The translations under genes and the position numbers were made by a program. The notes below the pieces were generated by a model that did not search any database, was not told the DNA's origin, and worked only from the letters and a program-made list of their open reading frames with translations. Shown here piece after piece: positions 50,264 through 59,494 of a DNA stretch of 64,000 nucleotides (positions are counted from its first letter, which is position 1; every line of letters begins with the position of its first letter). This stretch comes from Nitrobacter sp047149785 (GTDB lineage Bacteria > Pseudomonadota > Alphaproteobacteria > Rhizobiales > Xanthobacteraceae): NCBI RefSeq assembly GCF_047149785.1, contig NZ_BAAGBE010000001.1, positions 496,001 through 560,000 on the forward strand, read 5' to 3'.

Positions 50264-51760
50264 ATGCACAGCGAGATTAAGAGGTCTATCCGCACGGCCG
50301 CACGAGACGGCCGCGCGCGGCCTGTCGCGCCGCTGGTCTCGCTCGCGCTGCTTGCGCCGGTCCTGTGCGGATGCATTCTCGGCAGCGAGCGTCCGGCGCT
50401 CGATCTCCCAATTCCAGGGAAATACCGCGAAGCATCGTCGGCCGCGCCGGACGCGGCTGTGCCTTCGATCGACTGGTGGCGCGGGTTTCGATCCAGCGAA
50501 CTGACCTCGCTGATGGAAGCAGCGCAGACTGCCAACCTGGACATTGCCGTGGCTTACGCGCAGATCGTCCAGGCCGACGCGCAGGTCGGGATCGCGGGCG
50601 CGCCGCTGTTGCCATCGATCACCGGAGCGGCGAACGCCGAGCGCGTGCGCAGCGCGGCGTCCTCGACCGGCGGCACCGCGTCGCCTTCGTTCCAGTTTTC
50701 GCAATTTAGCGCCGGACTTACCGCGAGTTACATGCTTGACTTCTGGGGCAAGAACCGCGCCACGCTCTACGCGTCCGAGGAAAATGCGACGGTCGCCCGC
50801 TACAACCGCGACGTCGTAACTCTCACAACGGTCGTGACCGTCGCCAATACCTATTTCCAGATCCTGGCAGCGCAGGATCAACTGCGCGTCACCCGCCGCA
50901 ATCTCGCGGCCGCCGAGCGCATTCTCGATCTCATCAGGAAGCAGTTCACCGGCGGAACAGCTTCGCAACTCGATGTTTCGCAACAGGAAGCGCTGGTGGC
51001 GACGCAGCGCGCCGCGATTCCGCCGCTTGAAGTGACGCTGCGACAGAACATTGCCGCCCTTGCAGTCCTCATTGCGCGCGCGCCCGCCGATTTCAAGGTT
51101 AGCGGGGGAACGACGACACAAATCACGGTCCCGCGGATTACGCCCGGCCTGCCTTCGGAACTTCTGTATCAAAGGCCTGACATCCGCCTGGCAGAAGCGC
51201 AGCTTGCGTCGTCCAATTTCAGCGTCGAAGCGGCGCGCGCCGCCTTTTTCCCGCAGATTCAACTCACCGGCCAGACCGGCTCGCAAAGTGCGGCGCTGGC
51301 ATCGCTATTCGGACCGGGTGGGTGGTACTACACGCTTGCGGCGAGTTTGACGCAGCCAATCTTCGACGGCTTGCTGCTCGAGAACCAGTTAAAGCAGGCG
51401 AAGGGCGTCCAGCTACAATATCTGCAAACCTATCGCAAAGCCGTGCTGTCGGCTTTCGCCGATGTCGAAAAGGCCCTCGTCGCTCTTCACCAATATACTC
51501 GGCAGGAGCGGCTGCAGGCTGAAGTCGTGGCGGCGTCGCGCAAGGCGTTCGATGTCGCCGAAACCCAGTTGCGCGGCGGCACGGTCAACCTCATCACGGT
51601 GCTGCAAGCCCAGCAGACGCTTTTCACCGCGGAGAACAACCTGGTCCTGGTGCGACTGACGAAGTTGCTCGCAGCCACCAGCTTGTTTCAAGCGCTCGGC
51701 GGCGGCTGGATCCCCGAGCGGGCGACAGCCCTCGGCGCATATCGCCCATCCCATCTGTAG
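50264..51760 (+). CDS. NodT/OprM-type outer-membrane efflux lipoprotein
   Basis: 498 residues from ATG 50,264; GTG 50,222 is an alternative start abutting the short upstream frame. A signal sequence ends in a lipobox-like VLCGC. Two OEP repeats follow (SELTSLMEAAQTANLDIAVA; LLYQRPDIRLAEAQLASSNF), with the conserved FDGLLLENQLKQAKG and QTYRKAVLSAFADVEKAL motifs, typical of the NodT family. It would provide the outer-membrane tunnel for the MdtABC pump, 125 bases upstream on the same strand. Confidence 0.92.
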   Translation: MHSEIKRSIRTAARDGRARPVAPLVSLALLAPVLCGCILGSERPALDLPIPGKYREASSAAPDAAVPSIDWWRGFRSSELTSLMEAAQTANLDIAVAYAQIVQADAQVGIAGAPLLPSITGAANAERVRSAASSTGGTASPSFQFSQFSAGLTASYMLDFWGKNRATLYASEENATVARYNRDVVTLTTVVTVANTYFQILAAQDQLRVTRRNLAAAERILDLIRKQFTGGTASQLDVSQQEALVATQRAAIPPLEVTLRQNIAALAVLIARAPADFKVSGGTTTQITVPRITPGLPSELLYQRPDIRLAEAQLASSNFSVEAARAAFFPQIQLTGQTGSQSAALASLFGPGGWYYTLAASLTQPIFDGLLLENQLKQAKGVQLQYLQTYRKAVLSAFADVEKALVALHQYTRQERLQAEVVAASRKAFDVAETQLRGGTVNLITVLQAQQTLFTAENNLVLVRLTKLLAATSLFQALGGGWIPERATALGAYRPSHL

Positions 51761-51933
51761 GGGCCCGTTCGCCGACATGCTCGTGGACCCGAGGGCGGCA
51801 ATCCAATGAAGCTCGACGCTGAAGGCGTTCCGGGATCTGCCAGGCCTCGTCCAATGGCGCGGTCGTCGGCGTGAGTTGATTTTTGAGAAGGGGCTTCCCC
51901 GCGAAGGACCGTTCCGTTTAGAGCATTTCCTAT

Positions 51934-52540
51934 TTAGGTAGAAGCGTATCCTGCGTTGATGAAGTAGTTTTGGCATTCTGCTGGCTGGATGGCTTGGACG
52001 AGTTCGCCGAGGGTGCGGCAGACATTGTCGATGGTTCGCCTTTGCGCGATGCGCATCCAATGCTTGATCTTTGCGAAGGTCTGCTCGATTGGATTGAGAT
52101 CGGGAGAATAAGGCGGCAGATACCAGAGCCTGGCTCCTGCGGCGTTGATCATGCGGCGCAGTTCTGCGGATTTGTGGCTGCCGAGATTGTCCATGATGAC
52201 GATGTCGCCGGATTTGAGAACCGGCACGAGTTGCTGGGCGACATAGGCGCGGAAGCACTCGCCGTTGATTGGCCCGTCGAAGACGCAAGGGGCCGTGAGG
52301 CGATTCCAGCGCAGCGCGCCGAGGAAGGTCAGTGTGCGCCAGTGACCGTGCGGTGCGAAGGCCCGCAGGCGCTCGCCCTTTGGAGCCCATCCGCGCAGCG
52401 GCGCCATGTTGGTCTTGATCCAGGTCTCGTCGATGAAGACCAGCCGGCGAGGATCGAGGCCCGCTTGCCATGATCGCCAGCGTCGACGTCTGCGCAGGAC
52501 GTCGGGCCGGCCCTGCTCAAGGGCGAACAGTGTTTTTTTT
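51934..52540 (-). CDS. IS630 transposase, second frame (DDE catalytic part)
   Basis: No independent start; entered by a frameshift at a run of eight A (minus strand) at 52,533-52,540. The product has the DDE-type signature: LVFIDETWIKTNMAPLRGWA, DIVIMDNLGSHKSAELRRMI and LPPYSPDLNPIEQTFAKIKH, giving the D, D and E residues. It is followed by AECQNYFINAGYAST to the stop. The shift needed is +1 relative to the first frame (equivalent to dropping one A). Confidence 0.82.
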
Positions 52541-52876
52541 GAACCGTAATCCCTCGCGCCGCAGGAACAGCCAGATCGTATTATGCCCGACCTTGATGCC
52601 GCGCGCGGCCAATTCGTCCCTGAGCTGGTGCAGCGTCACATGAGGCGTCTGGCGGATCCGGGCCGCGATAAAGGCGCGATGCGCTTCCAGCACCGCCTTG
52701 CGATGGCCGCCCATCTGGCCCGGCGCAACGGACCCGGTCGCACGATAGCGTTGAGACCACTTCACGACCGAGGAAATCGCAACCCCGAACCGTGAGGCAA
52801 CCGAGCGGCAGCTCTCACCTTTCGAGACCGCTGCCACAACCCGCCGTCGAAGATCGCCAGAAAGTGGTCGTCCCAT
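52517..52876 (-). CDS. IS630 transposase, first frame (DNA-binding part)
   Basis: 119 residues from ATG 52,876. A helix-turn-helix (RPLSGDLRRRVVAAVSKGES; SVASRFGVAISSVVKWSQRY) and a second HTH-like part (IRQTPHVTLHQLRDELAARG, VGHNTIWLFLRREGL) end in FKKNTVRP at the A8 run. Frameshifting there fuses it to the catalytic half to make active transposase. Standing alone it may repress transposition. Confidence 0.85.
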   Translation of the reverse strand: MGRPLSGDLRRRVVAAVSKGESCRSVASRFGVAISSVVKWSQRYRATGSVAPGQMGGHRKAVLEAHRAFIAARIRQTPHVTLHQLRDELAARGIKVGHNTIWLFLRREGLRFKKNTVRP

Positions 52877-52967
52877 CCTTGCTGGCCTCCAATCCAGCAA
52901 GAATCTTGAATCAGAAGACCCCTGATTTGAAAACCAAAATCCGATTCCGCCTAAACAGGAACCGGTC

Positions 52968-53071
52968 TAAAGCGTTTTCGAGCGAAGTGGGGACCGGTTC
53001 GCGTGAAGAAAACGCGTCAAATCAAAATCATAGAGCCCCGCTTCTGATTCCGTCAGAAGCGGAAGGCTCTA
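52968..53071 (+). repeat. Interspersed palindromic repeat, copy A
   Basis: About 104 bases starting TAAAGCGTTTTCGAGCGAAG and ending with the hairpin CCGCTTCTGAT...CAGAAGCGG-type arms. It pairs with copy B at 57,075-57,178 in reverse orientation. It follows the 3' end of the FNR-type gene; its palindrome could end transcription. The IS630 left a TA at its outer edge. The type is familiar from Nitrobacteraceae genomes. Confidence 0.75.
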
Positions 53072-53794
53072 ACCGGCGCATTGGCGAAGCGCTTCGAGAT
53101 CCAGAACGTCGATGTGGCGGTGCGAGGAAATCCGAATCACTCGGACGTGCCGCAGCCGCGTGAGCTCGCGCGAAACTGTTCCAATCGTCAAGCCGAGAAA
53201 GTCGCCAATTTCGGCGCGCGTCAGCGGAAGATCGAAAGCCGTAGCGGCGTCGCCTCCTGCAGACGGATCGAGCTGCCGAACCATCATCATAAGAAAGCTC
53301 GCCACCTTTTCGCGTGCCGTCTTTCGTCCAAGCGCCAGCATCCACTCCCGGCCCTGATCGACTTCGCGAAGGGCTTGATGCAGCAATCTCGCTTCGAGGG
53401 TCGGATTTTCTTCGAGCATCTTCTGCAGCGCGTTCCTGGTTACGCTGCAGATATCGACATCCGAACAGGCTTCGACCCGGACAGGGCTCTCGTCTTGATG
53501 AAGTCGTCCGACGAAATCGGGCGCGAATTGAAGTCCGACGATTTGTTGGCGACCATCGGCCAGAGTCTTGGTCAGCTTGAGCACGCCACGCATGACATTG
53601 GCATAGGACCCGATCGGCCCCTGCTCCTGCAAGAGAACGTCGCCGGCGGATACCCTCACGACACGCGTGAATTGGGCGAAATCCACCAGTTCGTCGGCGT
53701 TGAGCGCGCCGCACATACCCTTGTGCCGTACCTCACAGCTCTGACAGAGCTTCGGCACGTTGGAGTTATGGATGTCCTTCCGGGGCGTGTTCAT
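53069..53794 (-). CDS. FNR-type oxygen-sensing transcription regulator
   Basis: 241 residues with a cysteine cluster (Cys17, Cys20, Cys28 in LCQSCEVRHKGMCG) plus Cys116, matching the four ligands of the FNR [4Fe-4S] cluster. A cyclic-nucleotide-type sensor domain follows (TRVVRVSAGDVLLQEQGPIG), then a C-terminal winged helix with LPLTRAEIGDFLGLTIGTVS and RELTRL, the FNR recognition helix pattern (E..S..R). It should switch genes on when oxygen falls. Complete; the stop lies in the edge of repeat copy A. Confidence 0.92.
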   Translation of the reverse strand: MNTPRKDIHNSNVPKLCQSCEVRHKGMCGALNADELVDFAQFTRVVRVSAGDVLLQEQGPIGSYANVMRGVLKLTKTLADGRQQIVGLQFAPDFVGRLHQDESPVRVEACSDVDICSVTRNALQKMLEENPTLEARLLHQALREVDQGREWMLALGRKTAREKVASFLMMMVRQLDPSAGGDAATAFDLPLTRAEIGDFLGLTIGTVSRELTRLRHVRVIRISSHRHIDVLDLEALRQCAG

Positions 53795-54282
53795 ACTGCT
53801 CCAGCTTGAGGGTACCCGTCTGCCGAGCCGAGATACCCTCCCTTTATCGACGAGTTACTGATTCTCTAGACGGATTCTGCATCCCACAACGTTTTCTGTC
53901 TTTGCGATCGCGCAAAGGCGGACCCGAATTGTTGCGCTACCGCAATCTCAAAAGTTTGAGCGATGAGCGGCGATTGCGAGCGCGCGATTTTCTGGGCTGA
54001 CGAGTGAACGGCAAGGCCCGATTGCACCTCTCACGGCACTGGCCGTTGTCGGTTCACGATGGCGGCGGCTGGGCGGAGATCGGGGCGCAGGGCTTCATCT
54101 TGCTGTTCGCCATCGGGCTCATCTTCTACGTCATATCTTCTACGTCATATCCGAATATCGCATGATTAGAACGCGCCCGAACTCAGGACCTCCAAAATTT
54201 TCCGCGTCTTTGCGCTAGATCATAACATGCATGTGATTTGAATGTATTCTTGGCTCGTCGAAACCAAAAAGGGGAGATCGAC
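53795..54282. other. Region upstream of the FNR-type gene
   Basis: About 490 bases. A GTG frame at 54,004-54,165 would give a 53-residue product with one hydrophobic helix (GFILLFAIGLIFYVISSTSY) but has no good ribosome binding site; it contains a 14-base tandem repeat (TCTTCTACGTCATA twice, near 54,122-54,150). No FNR-type TTGAT-N4-ATCAA site is apparent. Confidence 0.4.
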
Positions 54283-54405
54283 ATGCCAACCGAGACAATC
54301 ATTGTGACCGCGCTTGTTACCGGCGTCATAACCATATTCTCTCTGGCTATAGCTTATGGTCAACGTCAGACCACCGCTTACCGTCGCGAACACCCGCAAG
54401 GATAA
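54283..54405 (+). CDS. Small membrane peptide (40 aa)
   Basis: ATG 54,283 has GGGGAG seven bases upstream. The peptide (MPTETIIVTALVTGVITIFS, then LAIAYGQRQTTAYRREHPQG) has one membrane helix and a basic tail. It lies 102 bases before the oxidase subunit IV gene on the same strand, so the two may be co-expressed. I do not know a family. Confidence 0.6.
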   Translation: MPTETIIVTALVTGVITIFSLAIAYGQRQTTAYRREHPQG

Positions 54406-54507
54406 GCCCGCAGAACCGCATGAATGGGCGGCGACCGCGGGCAGCTATATGTCTCACCGATCGCCGTCGCGAGAGGCGCAAGATCAACAGTATCTTGGAG
54501 ACTTGAC

Positions 54508-54660
54508 ATGTCCGATCATAGCGAAATTGTGTATTCGACGGCGGAAGGAATGGATTACCCGGCGCACGAGCAGCAGTATAAGACGTTCCTCAAGATAGGG
54601 ATGTTGGGCACGGCGACCGTCGTCACTGTGGTCGTGTTGCTGGCAATTTTCCTTATCTGA
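54508..54660 (+). CDS. aa3-type cytochrome c oxidase subunit IV
   Basis: 50 residues from ATG 54,508 with GGAG seven bases upstream; the longer open frame has no support. MSDHSEIVYSTAEGMDYPAH then EQQYKTFLKIGMLGTATVV and a membrane helix match the alphaproteobacterial aa3 oxidase subunit IV (COX4_pro_2) pattern, including the YPAHE motif. This subunit is a single-helix accessory of the oxidase. The main oxidase genes are not nearby; such orphan copies are frequent in this group. Confidence 0.85.
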   Translation: MSDHSEIVYSTAEGMDYPAHEQQYKTFLKIGMLGTATVVTVVVLLAIFLI

Positions 54661-55377
54661 TACCAGCCGCCGTTTTGGATTTTCGTTTGCAATGTGGTTG
54701 GTGCTTTAGTTGTGCGTGGTCGACGGCCTGCCTGCCGACCACGTTGTAGTACTGATCGACGCCGCTAACTGCGGTCCGGCGCGCCAGCTTGCCGATGGAA
54801 TTTCAAACCGTTGCCGGCGGTTTTTTTGCGCCGAAGCGCTGCGAGAGCTCGTTCTAGCTAGAGGCGGGTTTTTGACCAACCAAACCCGACGACGACGCCT
54901 CGTGATGTAACTCATCCGCAATCCTCCGACGGGAATTCGGGTCTCGGATCTTCCGAAATTCGAGACGTCCCAGATTCGAATTAAGATGCGTCCGGGTTCG
55001 GACGTAATTTCCGTCAACGACGAGACTCGGTTGTGTCTTCTTCAGCGTATCCAGCAATCTGACTTGATCCAGCGTCGCGGCTGCATTGTTGTTCACCAAA
55101 AGCCGTATATGGGAGTCGCCATTACCGAATTTTAATCGAACTGCGCCATCCTGTTTCCGATACGCATGAGAGCTCGAGACCCCGGTAAGCCACAGAAGGT
55201 GCCTCCGCGATGGTTCACTTGTCCCAGATGTCACGAGCTTTGATGTGCGTTCTTCCCAGGTAAGCTTTTGAGGGCGTCGCTACCGGTTTCTGCTCACGCA
55301 ATTCCTCGCGAATCGCGTCATGGCAGCGCATCGGACGTAACGCTTGCTTCAACCCCACCAGATCGACGAGCATCCCC
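54661..55377. other. 700-base region without a supported gene
   Basis: A minus-strand GTG frame at 54,854-55,234 (126 residues, RRHLLWLTGVSSSHAYRKQD) is the longest candidate but has no recognised domain or good ribosome binding site. No terminator with a clear T-run was seen after the oxidase subunit gene, and no strong promoter before the chemoreceptor. Confidence 0.4.
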
Positions 55378-57072
55378 GTGCGCAAAAATTTTCCGGTTAC
55401 CGATGACGAATATCCCGTCTCCGACGAAACGCTGATCGTTTCCAGGACTGATCTCAAAGGTCGTCTTACCTACGTCAATGAGGATTTCATCGACGCAGCC
55501 GAGTTCTCGCTCGAAGAATTGATGGGCAAGGCGCACAACATCGTCCGCCACCCGGACATGCCGCCGGAGGCGTTCGAAGATCTCTGGGATACCCTGAAGG
55601 CGGAGAAGCCCTGGGTTGGCGCGATCAAGAATCGCCGCAAGAACGGTGGCTTTTACTGGGTTTTGGCGACGGCTTCGCCGATTCGCGCGAACGGACAGGT
55701 CACCGGCTACACCTCGATCCGCACCAAGCTTGCCGCCGACCAGCGCGCCCTGGCGGAAGACGTTTATGCCGCCATTCGCGAAAAGCGGCCGCATCCGTAC
55801 CGGATCGATGCCGGCATCATCCGGAAACGATCGTTCTTCGATCGTTTCGGGCTGTTCACCCGCACGGTGCGGGCGAGAATGACGACGCTGATTACGCTGC
55901 AGGCCGCTTTTCTGCTCACATGCGGCGTGTTGTGCGGCGCCATGGCCGGTGGAACATGGGGCCTCGCTTCTGGGCTCCTCGCCGTTGCCGGGGTCGCCGC
56001 CGGAGGCATTGTCGGGCGCCAGACGCTTCGCGCATTCGAAGAGCCGATGCACCATCTGAGCGAAACGATGCTGAACCTCGTCCATGACAAGTTCGACAAT
56101 CGCATCGAGATCAAGCGCGACGACGAAATCGGCATGGCGCTCCGCAACCTTCAGACCGTGCAGACGCTGATTCGCTTCAGCCGGGAAGAAGTCAATTCCA
56201 TGCAGCGCCAGGCAGACGCCCAGCGCAAGACGGACATGACAAAGATCGCGGATTCCTTCGAGGCGGCGGTTGGCGAAATCGTTGAGGCTGTTGCGACGTC
56301 GGCGACAGAACTGGAGGCTTCCGCAACCACGCTCGCGTCGAATGCCGACAATGCAAAGGATTTTGCCGCACGCGTCGCCAACGGTTCGAACGAAGCCTCC
56401 TCGAATGTCAATTCGGTGGCCTCGGCCACGGAGGAGATGACCGCTTCGGTTCGCGAAATCAGCCATCAGGTGCAGGAATCGGCGCGCATGGCGGGCGATG
56501 CCGTCGATCAGGTTCATGCGGCGACTGAGCGCGTCAGCGCGTTGTCGAGCGCGGCGTCGCGCATCGGCGACATCGTCGAGATCATCAACAGTATCGCGGG
56601 TCAGACCAACCTTCTCGCCCTGAACGCCACCATCGAGGCAGCGCGCGCCGGGGAAGCCGGCCGCGGGTTTTCAGTCGTTGCAGCGGAAGTGAAGGCGCTC
56701 GCCGAGCAGACCGGCAAGGCCACCGGCGAAATCGGTCAGCAGATCAGCGGCATTCAATCCGCCACGCAGGAATCCGTCGCGGCAATCAACCAGATCCGCA
56801 ATTCCATCGAAAAGCTTTCGGGAATCTCCTCCGCGATCGCGTCCGCGATCGAGGAACAGGGCGCGACCACCCAGGAAGTCTCCCGCAACGTGCAGCACGC
56901 TGCGCAGGGGGCGCAGGAAGTCTCCTCGAACGTCGGCAATCTCCAGCGCGGCGCGGCGGAAACCGGAACTGCTTCGTCCCAGGTGCTGTCCGCGGCCCAG
57001 ACGCTGTCGCGCGACAGCTCCCGGCTCAAGGCAGAGGTGAGCAACTTCCTGAACTCCGTTCGCGTCGCGTAG
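55378..57072 (+). CDS. PAS-domain methyl-accepting chemotaxis protein (Aer-like)
   Basis: 564 residues from a GTG. A PAS domain (LTYVNEDFIDAAEFSLEELM, GKAHNIVRHPDMPPEAFEDL, GFYWVLATASPI) of the Aer type comes first; hydrophobic helices follow near 168-213, then a HAMP-like part and a signalling domain whose hairpin tip is GQTNLLALNATIEAARAGEA. Aer-type receptors sense redox or energy state through a PAS cofactor and drive CheA. No periplasmic domain is visible. The repeat copy B lies just after the stop. Confidence 0.92.
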   Translation: MRKNFPVTDDEYPVSDETLIVSRTDLKGRLTYVNEDFIDAAEFSLEELMGKAHNIVRHPDMPPEAFEDLWDTLKAEKPWVGAIKNRRKNGGFYWVLATASPIRANGQVTGYTSIRTKLAADQRALAEDVYAAIREKRPHPYRIDAGIIRKRSFFDRFGLFTRTVRARMTTLITLQAAFLLTCGVLCGAMAGGTWGLASGLLAVAGVAAGGIVGRQTLRAFEEPMHHLSETMLNLVHDKFDNRIEIKRDDEIGMALRNLQTVQTLIRFSREEVNSMQRQADAQRKTDMTKIADSFEAAVGEIVEAVATSATELEASATTLASNADNAKDFAARVANGSNEASSNVNSVASATEEMTASVREISHQVQESARMAGDAVDQVHAATERVSALSSAASRIGDIVEIINSIAGQTNLLALNATIEAARAGEAGRGFSVVAAEVKALAEQTGKATGEIGQQISGIQSATQESVAAINQIRNSIEKLSGISSAIASAIEEQGATTQEVSRNVQHAAQGAQEVSSNVGNLQRGAAETGTASSQVLSAAQTLSRDSSRLKAEVSNFLNSVRVA

Positions 57073-57927
57073 ACTAGAGCCTTTCCGCTTCTGATGGAAT
57101 CAGAAGCGGGACTCTATGATTTTGATTTGGAGCGTTTTCTTGACGCGAACCGGCAGCCACTTCGCTTGAAAACGCTCCAGCGACGGACTGACGGGTGATG
57201 TTCTCCGTCCCCGTGTTCTGGTTAATTCGATCGACCGGAGGCGGCGCGACGGGGATGTTTCGGTTTCCCGTCTCGGCCGTTATCGATTCGGTCCCGCGAA
57301 TTGCTTCAAGCGCGATCTCGCCCGGAATGGAAGGCACATGGCTTTCGCGGGAGGGAAGGGCAGGGCGTTGTTGGGCTTCGCAAAAACATCAATCGATGAT
57401 ACAAAGCGCGGAACAATGAGACGTTCCGTTTCCTTCACCGCACGTTACGATAAAATCTATCGGCAGAGTGAACGGCGTTCCGGCTGCGAATAAGCGCTGC
57501 AAAGAATAGAGGATGACGAGCGGGAGATCCAAATTCGCCCACGAGGATCGGGACCGATCGTGGGCACTTATCTCATTCTGGGGGAATAGGGAATAGCGCT
57601 GCCGGATACGGTTCTCACGGCATTTCGCCGCATGTTAGCGATAACAATATTCCATCGGATGTTGATTACCATCGGATGTTGATTAAATGGGTTTCGACTG
57701 CGGCGATTGGCAGATATGGTTTGCCGATCGCATGTTTTACGTTGCAGTGCAGCTAACACCAATGACTAACTTGCGCCGAGAGCGGATGATGGCCGACACT
57801 CATCCGGCACCGGACTGCTAAATATTTCTGTGGTGGCGCTATTTTTAGGTGAGTATTAACTTAGGTTCTGGCGTCGGCTCGAGATGGTTTGTCGGGGGAC
57901 AGCCATTCGAGCGTATTGGGCGGGAAG
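57073..57927. other. 850-base region with repeat copy B and a tandem repeat
   Basis: Holds the reverse copy of the interspersed repeat (57,075-57,178), then non-coding-looking sequence, then a 17-base tandem duplication (CCATCGGATGTTGATTA twice, near 57,652-57,685). The frames here have no family match. Confidence 0.5.
57075..57178 (-). repeat. Interspersed palindromic repeat, copy B (inverted)
   Basis: Begins two bases after the chemoreceptor stop. Reverse-complemented it aligns along its whole length with copy A at 52,968-53,071, including the hairpin (CCGCTTCTGATGGAATCAGAAGCGG-type arms). The two copies bracket 4 kb in inverted orientation and both follow gene 3' ends, so a terminator-like role is plausible. 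Confidence 0.75.
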
Positions 57928-58323
57928 ATGAAGAAACATTCGCACGAGGAAATTCTTTTGAAGCTTGCCCGGGCAGACGAGCTTGCTCGCGCAGGCAATT
58001 CCCAGGTGGACGTTTGCAAGGCGCTTGGCGTTAGCGTCATGACGCTTCACCGGTGGCGGAAACTGCCTTTGCCCAAGCCTGAAGCACATATTCTCCGACA
58101 TCGCGCCGACGACCGCGAGCCGCCAGCCAGCCCGCCAGCGATCGAAGAGATGCGCCACGTCCTGGAAGAGCTTAAGCTCGAGAACCAGCGCCTCCGAAAA
58201 ATAGTCACGGATCTCTTGCTTGAGAAAATGAGACTGGAAGAAGCCGCAGTCACTGCCTCATCCCGTCAGTCGGGAAAGCAAGGCACGCTTCAGGCTCTGC
58301 TCGGCCCGGCCGATTCCAGATAG
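57928..58323 (+). CDS. Transposase-like helix-turn-helix protein
   Basis: 131 residues from ATG 57,928. The N-terminus (HEEILLKLARADELARAGNS, QVDVCKALGVSVMTLHRWRK) is like the OrfA of IS3-type elements; a coiled coil follows (ELKLENQRLRKIVTDLLLEK). No OrfB or terminal repeats are nearby, so this is an isolated member that may be a regulator or an IS relic. It is convergent with the ParA-like gene. Confidence 0.65.
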   Translation: MKKHSHEEILLKLARADELARAGNSQVDVCKALGVSVMTLHRWRKLPLPKPEAHILRHRADDREPPASPPAIEEMRHVLEELKLENQRLRKIVTDLLLEKMRLEEAAVTASSRQSGKQGTLQALLGPADSR

Positions 58324-58361
58324 CTGCCTGCCAACGTCGAGAAACGACGGCGGTCGTCGCG

Positions 58362-59021
58362 CTATTGCTCTCGCACGGTTTGTTCGATCGCATCCGTGAG
58401 CTGCTGGATTTCCCGGTCGGCGGCATCTCCCGGCATGAAACTCGCGACCGATTGACCGCTGGTGAAGCAGCGGACGAAGGCTGCCCGGCTGGCGATCGGC
58501 GGCGCGACGATCTCGCCGAATCCGCCCAATTCATCGATCAACTGTCGTCCTTCCAGGGTGCGGCGGTCGAGTCTGTTTGGCACCAGAATCACCTTGATCT
58601 GGTCCTTCCGATGCTGCCGCGCCGCGTCGATGATCGCCAGAGTCTGCAATGTTGCGTCTAGATCGAGGCCCGACGGCGTGCAGGGAACCAGAATCAGATT
58701 GGCCAGGGCGATCGAAGCTCCCATTTCGCGCGCATTGGGAGCGGTATCGATGACCACGACGCCGGCTCGAATGCCGCGCACTTCCTGTGCCCAGACGGAT
58801 ACCGGCACTTGCTCCAAGGCCATTTCATAGACAGGAAATTCGAGATTACCCGGCTCCGCCCACTGCGAGGCGGAACGTTGGGGATCGCTGTCGACCAACG
58901 CGACGTCATGTCCGCGGCGGGCGAGCGCGGCGGCGGCGCACACCGCGATCGTGGTTTTGCCGACGCCGCCTTTGCGCTGGGTAACGGTGATAATCCTCCG
59001 GATCGGTCCGGGAGCGTTCAT
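58362..59021 (-). CDS. ParA-like (MinD/Soj) partition ATPase
   Basis: 219 residues from ATG 59,021. Deviant Walker A QRKGGVGKTT at residues 15-24, switch region VVVIDTAPNAREMGASIALA and the LVPCTPSGLDLDATLQTLAI block define the small ParA family. No parB or parS-like repeats are visible beside it. It may be a plasmid-derived orphan or serve placement of another cellular cargo; here it lies next to the transposase-like gene. Confidence 0.88.
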   Translation of the reverse strand: MNAPGPIRRIITVTQRKGGVGKTTIAVCAAAALARRGHDVALVDSDPQRSASQWAEPGNLEFPVYEMALEQVPVSVWAQEVRGIRAGVVVIDTAPNAREMGASIALANLILVPCTPSGLDLDATLQTLAIIDAARQHRKDQIKVILVPNRLDRRTLEGRQLIDELGGFGEIVAPPIASRAAFVRCFTSGQSVASFMPGDAADREIQQLTDAIEQTVREQ

Positions 59022-59494
59022 GTGGCCGCCATGATAACCAGACTCTAACATTTGATAGTAAAACACCTGGCGACGTTACCATTTCTTAATGGGCGGTCAC
59101 AATCGAGGAATCGACCGCCAGGGCTGCGGCGTAGCCTGGCGCGGTCCCCCGCCATCGAATCCCGAATGACCCGTTTTTAGTTGAAATGGCGAGAATTCCT
59201 ACAAATCAAGGCTCGGGCGCTGCCGCTTACTCATCAATGATAATATCGGTCAAATTGTGGGTTTGGCAGCGCGTGAATTTAACCTTGACTTGAGTGGGCG
59301 CCCGCCACTAACATACGTATAACAGATAGCGCGCTGCATCATAACAAATGATGTGAATGATGCAGTGGTGTCGGCGTGATCATTTCGTTCTGGTTCAAGC
59401 TATAGCACCTTCGAGCCGCAGCATATTAGCGTCGATCGGCGTCGACCGGGTATCTGCCTCGCCATAGATCTCGTGAATCCAGTCAGAGGGTACC
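59022..59494. other. Regulatory region upstream of the RTX gene
   Basis: About 470 bases without a gene, becoming AT-rich toward the right. An inverted repeat (59,334-59,365) and the palindrome ATACGTAT (59,323-59,330) lie 120-170 bases upstream of the RTX start, a position that suits regulation. Confidence 0.5.
59334..59365. promoter_or_regulatory. Inverted repeat upstream of the RTX gene
   Basis: CTGCATCAT and ATGATGCAG are perfect nine-base arms separated by 14 bases. Location about 130 bases before the start codon and the lack of a T-run favour an operator over a terminator. Confidence 0.4.

Larger units (their letters stand above)
51921..52967 (-). mobile_element. IS630-family insertion sequence (1,047 bp)
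   Basis: Imperfect terminal inverted repeats of about 29 bases (left begins GAGCATTTCCTATTTAGG; right, reversed, begins GACCGGTTCCTGTTTAGG) flank a two-frame transposase. TA dinucleotides lie directly outside both ends (51,919-51,920 and 52,968-52,969), the target duplication expected for IS630. Both repeats and the transposase look intact. It landed between the efflux operon and a copy of the interspersed repeat behind the FNR-type gene. Confidence 0.88.

Noticed and set aside
51413..52471. A 352-residue minus-strand protein across the IS630 region
   Set aside because: It is Arg/Pro-rich and out of frame with the clear DDE transposase motifs; a shadow frame.
54854..55234. A 126-residue minus-strand hypothetical gene
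   Set aside because: GTG start without a ribosome binding site and no recognisable motif; kept only as a remark in the gap entry.
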